This document shows, in pieces, positions 1-6,235 of a stretch of 16,103 bases of DNA. Positions within the stretch are counted from its first letter, which is position 1; each line of letters opens with the position of its first letter. The translations under genes and the position numbers were made by a program. The DNA is taken from contig JAFZQL010000112.1 in assembly GCA_017620435.1 (NCBI GenBank), positions 1 through 16,103 on the forward strand. The letters are read 5' to 3'. The DNA comes from Erysipelotrichaceae bacterium (GTDB lineage: Bacteria > Bacillota_I > Bacilli_A > Erysipelotrichales > Erysipelotrichaceae). A model generated the notes under the pieces. That model saw nothing but the letters and a program-made list of their open reading frames with translations, ran no database searches and had not been told where the DNA came from.

Positions 1-592
1 AAATATGCCGCTATTTTTGTATGAATCGGCAAATCTTTATATGTAAAATATTCTTTGCTTTTTTTCCATTCCTCTGAATAAAACCACTTCAGTAGTCTAT
101 TTTTATTAAACATAAACCCTCTTCTGTTATCCTTATGCAATAGATCCAAAAAAATACAAATATAAATGTTTGACATCATCCATTTACTTATATATGATTC
201 AATTCCTGAATTGACTTGGATACGATATAGACAATGCTCAAATAATTTTGACATATTTTTAATGCTATCTTTATGGTAAGAATGAATTGCTGAATGATTA
301 TATTGATAGTAAAAATACCATATGGAATCAGTAAAACCAATTCTTTCTGCAATAGAAAAAACATCTAAATTAAACATCCTATCCTCTGAGAGAAACAGTT
401 CTTCATCAAATGAAGAATTTTGCAGGATTTTTTTTCTATATAATTTGCCCCATGCGCTTCCACTAACACAATTTGAAAAGCCTCTTTCCTGTAAATTATC
501 AACTAAAACATTTGCTATGACGAGATTCTTATCTCTTTTTTCATAAAATATTTCCACTGATTGATCTTTCTTTAAAATATAAGGAATATGAA
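1..592 (-). pseudogene. Family 2 glycosyltransferase fragment, 5'-truncated and frameshifted, running off the left edge
   Basis: Reading the minus strand, an open frame from about 475 down to the window edge contains GSAWGKLYRKKIL, then FDEELFLSEDRMFNLDVF about five residues later. This pattern (W/C-GK-L-Y/F-R near an F-D-E-x-L...ED-x-x-F-N motif) is typical of the C-terminal half of EpsJ-like family 2 glycosyltransferases, which transfer sugars during capsule, teichoic acid or exopolysaccharide synthesis. A second minus-strand frame covers about 592 to 470 and includes VEIFYEKRDKNLVIANVLVD. It seems to be the upstream part of the same protein, so the reading frame shifts near 465-480. The N-terminal GT-A half with the nucleotide-binding and DxD residues is absent, because the sequence turns into a PP2C gene near 575-592. 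The region is visibly more AT-rich than everything to its right. It may be a decayed gene, a rearrangement product or a mis-joined piece. Family recognised by motif memory only. Confidence 0.66.
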
Positions 593-596
593 GGAA
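560..596. other. Composition and gene-content breakpoint
   Basis: AT-rich glycosyltransferase sequence on the left meets GC-richer PP2C coding sequence on the right within about 30 bases. The PP2C frame still looks homologous just before its first ATG (codons for KYKEYEG precede MGTT), but an in-frame stop lies at 518-520 and no usable start codon lies between. Two head-to-head genes each lose their 5' portion here. A recombination or inversion end point and an assembly chimera both fit. Confidence 0.6.
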
Positions 597-1027
597 TGGG
601 TACGACGCTGACGGGCATCATGATCACAAGCCACGGCAACGTCAGTATCAACTGCGGTGATTCTAGGGTCTACGGTTTTATCGATGATCTGGTCGTCCAT
701 CTGACGAAAGATCATACTCTGGTCAACCAGATGCTGGAAAACGGAGAAATCAGTTTTACGGAATCGATCAACCATCCGAAGAAGCATTATCTTGTAAAAG
801 CCATCGGCGTATATGATGAGATAGAAACCGATGTACATAAGGTCAAGGACATGGATTATTATCTGATCTGTTCGGACGGTCTGCACTCTTATGTGAGCGA
901 TAAGGAAATTCAGCAGATCGTAGTGGACCAGAACAGGTCCATCCGGGAAAAGACGGAAGATCTTAAGGATCTCGCATTACTGAAAGGCGGTTATGACAAC
1001 GTTACGGTCATACTGGTGAAGAAATAA
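596..1027 (+). CDS. stp: PP2C-type Ser/Thr protein phosphatase (Stp/PrpC family), N-terminally truncated
   Basis: The product is 143 residues against about 240-250 for full PrpC/Stp. It carries the C-terminal PP2C blocks in order: MGTTLTG at the start, GDSR near residue 22, DHTLVNQMLENGEI near 42, CSDGL near 98 and GGYDN near 131. The aspartates of SDG and DN are metal ligands. The N-terminal blocks with the other metal-binding Asp residues (the DxGxxRxxNED and DGMGGH regions) are missing, so the fragment should be inactive. The family dephosphorylates the partner kinase PrkC and its substrates in the cytoplasm. The downstream kinase overlaps it by one base (TAATG), as is usual for the pair. 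ATG 596 is the first start codon after an in-frame stop at 518-520, but homology appears to extend upstream of it, so it is probably not the true start. The loss coincides with a composition breakpoint. Confidence 0.82.
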   Translation: MGTTLTGIMITSHGNVSINCGDSRVYGFIDDLVVHLTKDHTLVNQMLENGEISFTESINHPKKHYLVKAIGVYDEIETDVHKVKDMDYYLICSDGLHSYVSDKEIQQIVVDQNRSIREKTEDLKDLALLKGGYDNVTVILVKK

Positions 1028-2697
1028 TGTCGGAATATATAGGAAACCGTTATCGGATCGTGAAGCTTATAGGCAAGGGAGGCATGGCGGATGTCTACCT
1101 CGCTTTCGATACGATCCTGAAAAGAGAAGTAGCGGTAAAAGTACTGAAATCGGACATGTCGGATGACCCGGTCGCACTGGAACGTTTTAAGCGTGAAGCA
1201 GGAGCGGTAACCAGGCTTTCCCATCCGAACATCGTTGATGTTTATGACGTTGGAGATGACGGAGACAAGCATTACATCGTTATGGAATATGTCAAGGGAT
1301 ATACGCTGAAACAGCTGATCAAGAAGAGGGGACCGATTCCTTATAAAGAGGCCGTCTGGATGATGAAACAGCTTGCCGGAGCGCTGATGGAAGCGCACCG
1401 CAACAACGTCATCCACCGTGATGTCAAATCGCAGAACGTGCTGATCAAGGATGACGGCACGATCAAGCTTTCCGACTTTGGCATCGCCACGGCATCCGGA
1501 GCGATGCAGATCACGCATAAGGACTCTATACTGGGCTCCGTGCATTATCTGGCACCGGAGATCTCAAAAGGAAAACAGGCATCGATGCAGTCGGATATCT
1601 ATTCGCTGGGCATTGTGTTCTATGAACTGCTTACCGGAGACGTTCCTTTCAAGGCGGATAACCCGGTACAGGTAGCCCTGAAACACGTCAAGGAAACCAT
1701 TCCTTCCGTCAGATCCTTTGATCCGAGTATTCCGCAGTCGGTTGAAAACATCATTCTGAAAGCGACTGCCAAGAATGTGAATGAACGGTACAAGAACATC
1801 GCTCTGATGATACAGGATCTGAACGAGTGCCTGAAACGGGTGCATCGTAACGATCAGAAAGTGCAGATCAGAAACATTCCGGAGAAAAGAACGAATGAAT
1901 CCGTGCATATTTCCGATACCGCAGACAAGAAGAACAGGAAAGGGACAAAAGAAAAATCTCTATTCTCCATTTTCCTGCTGTGTACCACGATTTTCTCAAT
2001 CATCGTCCTGTTCCTGCTGCTGTTTATTACCGGTATCATCGGCGGCGGATCAAAGATGGTTACCGTACCGGAACTGAAAAACCTTACCGTGCAGGAAGCC
2101 AAAGACCTGCTGGCTTTGAATAATCTGGAAGTGGATGATTCCCATATCACCTGGACTTTATCGGACAACATAGAAAAAGATCTGATCATTTCTTCTGTAC
2201 CGGAAGAAGGAGAAAAAGTAGAATCGGGAACAAAAGTAAAACTGACCGTATCCAGCGGCATTTATTCGATACTTGGAGATTATACCGGCATGCATTATAC
2301 AAAAGCCAGGGATGAACTGACTGCCCTGAACTTTAAAGTCAGGCTGGTTCCTGCAGAATCCGATGAAGAACCGGGGACCGTAATCGAACAGTCTCTTCCG
2401 GCAAAATCCAAGTATGATGCTTCCAAAAACAATGAGATCACACTGAAGTATTCCTTGGAATCCGCAGTGCTGCTTCCTTACGATCTGTATGGAAAACCTT
2501 TATCGGAAGCGGCTGCCTACTTCAGAAACAACGATGTGGAATATGAGTTTTCAAAACAGAACAAGGATTTCTTTACCGAAGAAGAGATACTGGACGCTCC
2601 ATCGGGAACCGTTGTCAGAACGATGCCGGAACTCGGTTCAACTTATCTGAAATCTACGGATGAGAAAGTCATCGTCTACTATTATGAGGAGGACTGA
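1027..2697 (+). CDS. prkC: PASTA-domain Ser/Thr protein kinase (PrkC/PknB/Stk1 family)
   Basis: A 556-residue Hanks-type kinase with an extracellular sensor. The N-terminal kinase domain (about 9-270) has the glycine loop IGKGGMADVY (15-24), the ATP lysine in AVK (K38), the catalytic loop HRDVKSQN (130-137, D132) and DFG (150-152). The activation segment ends in an APE-type motif. A basic linker precedes one hydrophobic membrane helix at about 311-337. Three PASTA-like repeats follow, roughly 343-410, 411-480 and 481-556; in this family they bind muropeptide or lipid II and control kinase activity. Known substrates of homologues include division and wall-synthesis proteins and EF-Tu. The gene overlaps the phosphatase fragment by one base, and its 3' end carries the GAGGAGG that serves rpe three bases later. 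The usual rsgA between prkC and rpe is absent. All catalytic residues are intact, so the kinase should be active. Confidence 0.96.
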   Translation: MSEYIGNRYRIVKLIGKGGMADVYLAFDTILKREVAVKVLKSDMSDDPVALERFKREAGAVTRLSHPNIVDVYDVGDDGDKHYIVMEYVKGYTLKQLIKKRGPIPYKEAVWMMKQLAGALMEAHRNNVIHRDVKSQNVLIKDDGTIKLSDFGIATASGAMQITHKDSILGSVHYLAPEISKGKQASMQSDIYSLGIVFYELLTGDVPFKADNPVQVALKHVKETIPSVRSFDPSIPQSVENIILKATAKNVNERYKNIALMIQDLNECLKRVHRNDQKVQIRNIPEKRTNESVHISDTADKKNRKGTKEKSLFSIFLLCTTIFSIIVLFLLLFITGIIGGGSKMVTVPELKNLTVQEAKDLLALNNLEVDDSHITWTLSDNIEKDLIISSVPEEGEKVESGTKVKLTVSSGIYSILGDYTGMHYTKARDELTALNFKVRLVPAESDEEPGTVIEQSLPAKSKYDASKNNEITLKYSLESAVLLPYDLYGKPLSEAAAYFRNNDVEYEFSKQNKDFFTEEEILDAPSGTVVRTMPELGSTYLKSTDEKVIVYYYEED

Positions 2698-2700
2698 ACT

Positions 2701-3366
2701 ATGATCATTTCACCGTCTGTACTGTCGATGCATTACGACAGATTCAATGAAGAGCTTTCCGTTTTAAATGAAACCGTGGAATGGATCCATTTCGATGTCA
2801 TGGACGGTCATTTCGTACCGAATCTGACCTTCGGACCGGATATTCTGAAAGCATTCAGAAGAAATACGAAGCTTTTCATGGATGTCCATCTGATGGTCAC
2901 CGATCCCGACTTCTACAGTGATGTATTCGCGAAAGCCGGAGCCGACTCTCTGATCTTCCATTACGAAGCCTACAATGATCTGGAAAAGTGTTCCGCCCTG
3001 ATCGACAAGATCCACGGCATGTATTTGAAGGCCGGTATTTCCATTAAGCCTGCAACGCCGGTAGAAACGATTTTCCCTTTGCTGGAGAAAACCGATATCG
3101 TACTGGTCATGTCGGTAGAACCCGGATTCGGCGGTCAGAAATTCATTCCGGAATCTTCGGAAAAGATCAGCAAGCTGAAAGCCTATAAAACGGCAAGGAA
3201 TCTGAACTATATCATTGAAGTAGACGGAGGCATCAACGATACGAATGCCCACGAGATCGTAAGCGACGGGGCGGATGCTCTGGTTGCCGGATCTTATGTG
3301 TTTAACGGAGATATCCGGACAAATGTCGCCAAACTGCGAGGAAACAAAGAAAAAGACAGCAATTAG
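2701..3366 (+). CDS. rpe: Ribulose-phosphate 3-epimerase
   Basis: The 221-residue product is a TIM-barrel enzyme that interconverts ribulose 5-phosphate and xylulose 5-phosphate in the pentose phosphate pathway. It shows the family pattern throughout: ISPSVLSMHYDRF at residues 3-15, the metal-binding HFDVMDGHFVPN block (H30, D32, D35), DVHLMVTDP with H63, then MSVEPGFGGQKF, and EVDGGIN with the catalytic Asp. The phosphate-gripping GADALVAGSYVF block is near the end. Length is normal. The ATG lies three bases after the prkC stop, with the ribosome binding site (GAGGAGG) inside the end of prkC, so the two genes should be co-transcribed and translationally linked, as in Bacillus. The stop codon sits in the loop of the terminator hairpin at 3351-3376. 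Confidence 0.96.
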   Translation: MIISPSVLSMHYDRFNEELSVLNETVEWIHFDVMDGHFVPNLTFGPDILKAFRRNTKLFMDVHLMVTDPDFYSDVFAKAGADSLIFHYEAYNDLEKCSALIDKIHGMYLKAGISIKPATPVETIFPLLEKTDIVLVMSVEPGFGGQKFIPESSEKISKLKAYKTARNLNYIIEVDGGINDTNAHEIVSDGADALVAGSYVFNGDIRTNVAKLRGNKEKDSN

Positions 3367-3376
3367 GCTGTCTTTT
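3351..3376 (+). terminator. Rho-independent terminator of the prkC-rpe operon
   Basis: A perfect 10-bp inverted repeat, AAAAGACAGC (3351-3360) and GCTGTCTTTT (3367-3376), encloses a six-base loop AATTAG. The rpe stop codon TAG lies in that loop. The U-run forms part of the stem's 3' arm. Confidence 0.75.
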
Positions 3377-3381
3377 CAGTA

Positions 3382-3405
3382 TAAAAAAACTTCCTTGCGG
3401 AAGTT
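3382..3405 (-). terminator. Terminator of rpmB (minus strand)
   Basis: Read on the minus strand, AACTTCC, loop GCAA and GGAAGTT form a 7-bp hairpin (3405-3388), followed by a run of seven T residues (from the last stem base). The rpmB stop codon (3404-3406) overlaps the start of the stem. Together with the rpe hairpin this separates two convergent genes within about 40 bases. Confidence 0.8.
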
Positions 3406-3598
3406 ATGCTGCCTTAGCCTGATTCTTTAATGTTCTAAGTGCGCGGGCAGAAACGCGAACCTTCTTTGGCTTACCATCAACCAACATTGTAACGGTCTGA
3501 AGATTGACATTCCATTTACGGCGTGTAGCACGAAGTGAATGTGAACGGTTATTACCAGACATCTGTTTTTTGCCTGTGATAGCACAAACTCTTGACAT
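3404..3598 (-). CDS. rpmB: 50S ribosomal protein L28
   Basis: The 64-residue basic protein starts MSRVCAITGKKQMSGNNRSH and continues with the RATRRKWNVNLQ block, then the KPKKVRVSARALRTLKN region near the C terminus, all typical of bL28. L28 binds 23S rRNA in the large subunit near the exit site. Only one Cys is present in the N-terminal turn and no CxxC pairs, so this is the zinc-independent form. Upstream on the minus strand is AAAGGGGG eight bases before the ATG, pairing with the 16S tail through one G-U. The gene is monocistronic, convergent to rpe and divergent from ftsA. Lying just after rpe on the opposite strand resembles the rpe-thiN-spoVM-rpmB arrangement of Bacillus. Confidence 0.97.
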   Translation of the reverse strand: MSRVCAITGKKQMSGNNRSHSLRATRRKWNVNLQTVTMLVDGKPKKVRVSARALRTLKNQAKAA

Positions 3599-3660
3599 AC
3601 AGCTTGCCCCCTTTCTTTTTGACGCTTAATTACTTTAACATAAATAAATAAGAAATGCAA

Positions 3661-3666
3661 ATTATA
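3661..3666 (-). promoter_or_regulatory. Predicted -10 element for rpmB
   Basis: On the minus strand the sequence reads TATAAT. It lies about 62 bases before the rpmB ATG, giving a leader of roughly 50-55 bases that contains the ribosome binding site. No good -35 box is seen at 16-18 bases. Confidence 0.45.
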
Positions 3667-3677
3667 TTTTTTATCTT

Positions 3678-3706
3678 TTTTCATTTACCGGTAATTATGC
3701 TAAAAT
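3678..3706 (+). promoter_or_regulatory. Predicted promoter of ftsA-ftsZ giving a leaderless start
   Basis: A -10 box TAAAAT (3701-3706) is preceded by TG one base upstream (extended -10) and by a weak -35 TTTTCA (3678-3683) at 17 bases. Transcription would start about 3712-3714, right at the ATG at 3715. There is no Shine-Dalgarno between them. Confidence 0.55.
3685..3694. repeat. Perfect 10-bp palindrome TTACCGGTAA between divergent promoters
   Basis: The palindrome lies inside the -35/-10 spacer of the proposed ftsA promoter, 19 bases from the -10 of rpmB on the other strand. This position would suit an operator. Nothing in the window identifies a binding protein. Confidence 0.4.
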
Positions 3707-3714
3707 GACTATGT

Positions 3715-4962
3715 ATGGCCAATAATATCAAACAGATCTACGTATCTTTACAGATGTGTGAGAATGAAATCAGAATACTGGTGGGCGAGTATTTCAATAC
3801 CCGTTTTAATATTATCCGCAGCGAGAAATATCCGACATCTTCCATCAGCGATTTCAAGATCACCAACAGGGAAGAACTGGTAAAAGATATCAAAAATGCC
3901 GTTAAGGACTGTTCCGACAAGATAGGAGCACAGATCGAACAGGTGATCCTCGTGCTTCCTGCCTACAATTTCAAGCGCTATCCTTTGCAAAGCAGAGTGA
4001 TTCCGGATAACGGTATCGTTAAGAGAGAAGATATTGCCAGAGCCGTAAGCAATTCTCTGAAAGCGTCTTGTGATCCAGGCGTCATGGTCGTAAATCCGGT
4101 AATTATCCGATACAACGTCAACGGCATTACGACACGCAGGCTCCCGGAAAAAGAAGTCTGCGATGAACTTGGCGTTGAGATCGATCTGCTGTGTGCAGAC
4201 ATTGAAATGTGCTATGAATACGTTTCTGTACTTGAAGAAGCGGATCTTAAGGTTCTGGATATTACATTGAACAACTATGCGATCGCGAAAGAAGCGGCAT
4301 TGCTGGAAGAGAGCCTGAACAGGAATATCGTCATTCTTGATGTTGAAAAATCTTGTACCTGTCTGACACTGCTGTCGAAAGGGAAACTGGCATCCTCCGA
4401 GATCATTTATGACGGTCTGAATTCAATGATCAACAGCGTATACAGAAAGCTGAACATGCCATATAACGATATCTGCAAGCTTGTGAAATACTGCGTCAAC
4501 TTCAGCAGCGAATATCCGGATGATATCGTCTATGCGTGGAGCGATCAGGGAACGACAAAGACGATCACGACAGCTCAGCTGAATGAAACCGTCAAGGAGC
4601 CTCTGAATGCTTTAAGCGATAAACTTCTGACCATGTGCAAGCCGATCATCGAGACCGGCGCCATGATCGTTCTGACGGGTGAAGGCCAGCAGATGAGGGA
4701 ACTGGCCAATACGCTCAAAGAAGGATCCTATGGACAGCTGAAGACCTATTATCCTGATACGATCGGTGTCAGAGATCCGTCTTTGACCGCTTTGTATGGC
4801 GCTTTCTTTGTCTATCGTGATAAAGTGTTGTTAAATAATCTTGATGTAAACTGTATAGATCTGCTTACGTATGATTCTCTCATCGACCAGAGAGAGCTGG
4901 ATTCGGAGGGTGAAACGATCACCAGCAGGATTAGAAATCTGTTCAGGCAGTATATAGGATAG
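3715..4962 (+). CDS. ftsA: Divergent cell division protein FtsA
   Basis: The 415-residue protein is placed as FtsA by its position immediately before ftsZ, an actin-fold-like layout, and a C-terminal amphipathic helix, ITSRIRNLFRQYIG (402-415), of the type that tethers FtsA to the membrane. FtsA anchors FtsZ filaments and recruits division proteins. The actin-type ATP motifs are recognisable but degraded. The first phosphate loop is IYVSLQMCENEIRILVGE (8-25) in place of DIGxxxIK. The second is ILDVEKSCTCLTLL (207-220) where DIGGGT is expected. The third, IVLTGEGQQM (318-327), has Glu for a Gly. ATP binding may be altered or lost. ATG 3715 fits the alignment; no ribosome binding site precedes it and a promoter lies directly upstream, suggesting a leaderless message. 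The ftsZ ribosome binding site overlaps its stop codon. Confidence 0.8.
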   Translation: MANNIKQIYVSLQMCENEIRILVGEYFNTRFNIIRSEKYPTSSISDFKITNREELVKDIKNAVKDCSDKIGAQIEQVILVLPAYNFKRYPLQSRVIPDNGIVKREDIARAVSNSLKASCDPGVMVVNPVIIRYNVNGITTRRLPEKEVCDELGVEIDLLCADIEMCYEYVSVLEEADLKVLDITLNNYAIAKEAALLEESLNRNIVILDVEKSCTCLTLLSKGKLASSEIIYDGLNSMINSVYRKLNMPYNDICKLVKYCVNFSSEYPDDIVYAWSDQGTTKTITTAQLNETVKEPLNALSDKLLTMCKPIIETGAMIVLTGEGQQMRELANTLKEGSYGQLKTYYPDTIGVRDPSLTALYGAFFVYRDKVLLNNLDVNCIDLLTYDSLIDQRELDSEGETITSRIRNLFRQYIG

Positions 4963-4975
4963 GAGGGTTAAACAG

Positions 4976-6079
4976 ATGAGTATGAAACCGGAATATAGCC
5001 AGGTAGCTAGGATCAAGGTATTCGGCATTGGCGGTGCCGGATGCAACGCAGTAAACCGGATGGTGAATGACGGCGTAAAAGGTGTTGATTTTTATGTATG
5101 CAATACGGATATTCAGTCCCTCAATCTTTCAAAGTGTCCGAACAAGATCGTCCTCGGCCGGGAACTGACAAAAGGTCTTGGCGCAGGCGGAAATCCTGAG
5201 GTCGGTCAGAAAGCCGCCCTGGAATCTCAGGAAGATATCAAGAAAGCGCTCTCCGGTGCCGATATGGTATTCATTACCTGCGGTATGGGAGGCGGTACAG
5301 GAACGGGAGCTGCTCCGGTATTTGCCAAATATGCCAGAGAAATGGGAGCCCTGATCGTCGGTATCGTTACCAAGCCTTTCGATTTTGAAGGCAGAAGAAG
5401 AATGGATCAGGCAAACGTCGGTATTGAACAGATCAGACAGTACGTCGATTCCCTGATCATCGTTTCCAACAATCAGCTGTTAAGCGTCATCGGCAAGATC
5501 CCGATGCAGGAAGCTTTCAAGGAAGCGGACAATGTCTTAAGACAGGGCGTTCAGACCATTACAGATCTGATTGCTGTTCCGGCGTTCATCAACCTCGATT
5601 TTGCCGATATCAGAACCGTCATGGCAGGCAAGGGTACCGCGTTGATCGGCATCGGTATGGCACAGGGCGAAAACAAGGCCAAGGAAGCTGCTGCCAGAGC
5701 GATCCGTTCACCGCTGCTTGAAGCCAACATCAAAGGCGCAAAATCGGCGATCATCAATATCACAGGTGGTCCGGCAATATCCCTGCAGGATTCCTCTATT
5801 GCCGTAGATTACATCAAAGAAGCAGCCGGCAATGACATCGACATCATTTACGGCGTAGCGATCAACGAATCGCTTGGTGAAGCGATTATCGTTACTGTCA
5901 TTGCGACCGGTTTCGATCTTCCTGGCGTAAGCCACAGCAGTGTCCAGCAGCCGGATTTCCTTTTTGAAAAACCGCAGATAGCCGCTGAAACAACAGCCGA
6001 GATCAACCAGCTCAAAGAAGAAGTCGTATCACCGATCGATGAAGATGACGTTCCGTCATTCTTCAAGAACAGGATCTGA
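4976..6079 (+). CDS. ftsZ: Cell division protein FtsZ
   Basis: The 367-residue tubulin homologue is a GTPase that forms the division ring at mid-cell. It has the N-terminal nucleotide loop FGIGGAGCNAVNRM (16-29), the tubulin signature GMGGGTGTGAAP (103-114), TKPFDFEGRRRMDQA (132-146) and the T7-loop block NLDFADIRTVM, which supplies catalytic Asp residues. It ends in a conserved tail, EDDVPSFFKNRI (356-367), equivalent to the usual D-(I/V)-P-x-F-(L/F) peptide that binds FtsA. The linker between core and tail is short. AGGAGGG at 4961-4967 overlaps the ftsA stop and sits eight bases before ATG 4976, so the pair should be one operon. No other dcw-cluster wall genes accompany them. A strong terminator follows at 6091. 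Confidence 0.98.
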   Translation: MSMKPEYSQVARIKVFGIGGAGCNAVNRMVNDGVKGVDFYVCNTDIQSLNLSKCPNKIVLGRELTKGLGAGGNPEVGQKAALESQEDIKKALSGADMVFITCGMGGGTGTGAAPVFAKYAREMGALIVGIVTKPFDFEGRRRMDQANVGIEQIRQYVDSLIIVSNNQLLSVIGKIPMQEAFKEADNVLRQGVQTITDLIAVPAFINLDFADIRTVMAGKGTALIGIGMAQGENKAKEAAARAIRSPLLEANIKGAKSAIINITGGPAISLQDSSIAVDYIKEAAGNDIDIIYGVAINESLGEAIIVTVIATGFDLPGVSHSSVQQPDFLFEKPQIAAETTAEINQLKEEVVSPIDEDDVPSFFKNRI

Positions 6080-6090
6080 TAAAAACAGTC

Positions 6091-6122
6091 AAAACAGAAG
6101 GCGATTGCCTTCTGTTTTTTAT
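6091..6122 (+). terminator. Strong terminator after ftsZ
   Basis: AAAACAGAAGGC (6091-6102) and GCCTTCTGTTTT (6107-6118) pair perfectly over 12 bp around a GATT loop and are followed by more T residues. Confidence 0.93.
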
Positions 6123-6151
6123 TTGCATTCTTTTTTCCTTTCTGTTAATAT
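6123..6151 (+). promoter_or_regulatory. Predicted promoter of the CNNM-family gene
   Basis: A -35-like TTGCAT (6123-6128), a 17-base spacer and an extended -10, TGT followed by TAATAT (6146-6151), follow the ftsZ terminator directly. The predicted start is near 6158, giving a leader of roughly 65 bases before ATG 6225. Confidence 0.55.
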
Positions 6152-6160
6152 ATTGCCGTT

Positions 6161-6235
6161 ATGACAAAACATGAAGACGTTCCTTTACCGAGTATTTGCT
6201 TCACTTCAGAAATGAGGTGTTTTCATGGACAATAA
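6161..6235 (+). CDS. Possible 24-codon upstream leader peptide
   Basis: An ATG at 6161, nine bases after the -10 box, opens a 24-codon frame that ends at TAA 6233-6235, overlapping the start of the CNNM gene (6225). The peptide begins MTKHEDVPLPSIC: two acidic residues followed by two prolines. No ribosome binding site precedes it, so it would need leaderless initiation. Translation through it would open the hairpin at 6202-6219 that hides the main ribosome binding site. An open frame this short can arise by chance, so I treat it as a candidate only. Confidence 0.25.
   Translation: MTKHEDVPLPSICFTSEMRCFHGQ
6202..6219 (+). promoter_or_regulatory. Hairpin sequestering the CNNM-gene ribosome binding site
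   Basis: CACTTCA (6202-6208), a GAAA loop (6209-6212) and TGAGGTG (6213-6219) form a 7-bp stem with one G-U pair. The ribosome binding site GAGGTG (6214-6219) lies wholly inside the 3' arm, five bases before ATG 6225. Confidence 0.5.

Noticed and set aside
322..546. Plus-strand open frame of 74 codons in the AT-rich left region
   Set aside because: It lies antisense to the glycosyltransferase-like frames, has low-complexity serine-rich content and no recognisable family. It is a shadow of the minus-strand coding.
991..1545. Minus-strand open frame of 184 codons under the kinase domain
   Set aside because: Antisense to conserved kinase motifs. The open frame is explained by codon bias of the real gene.
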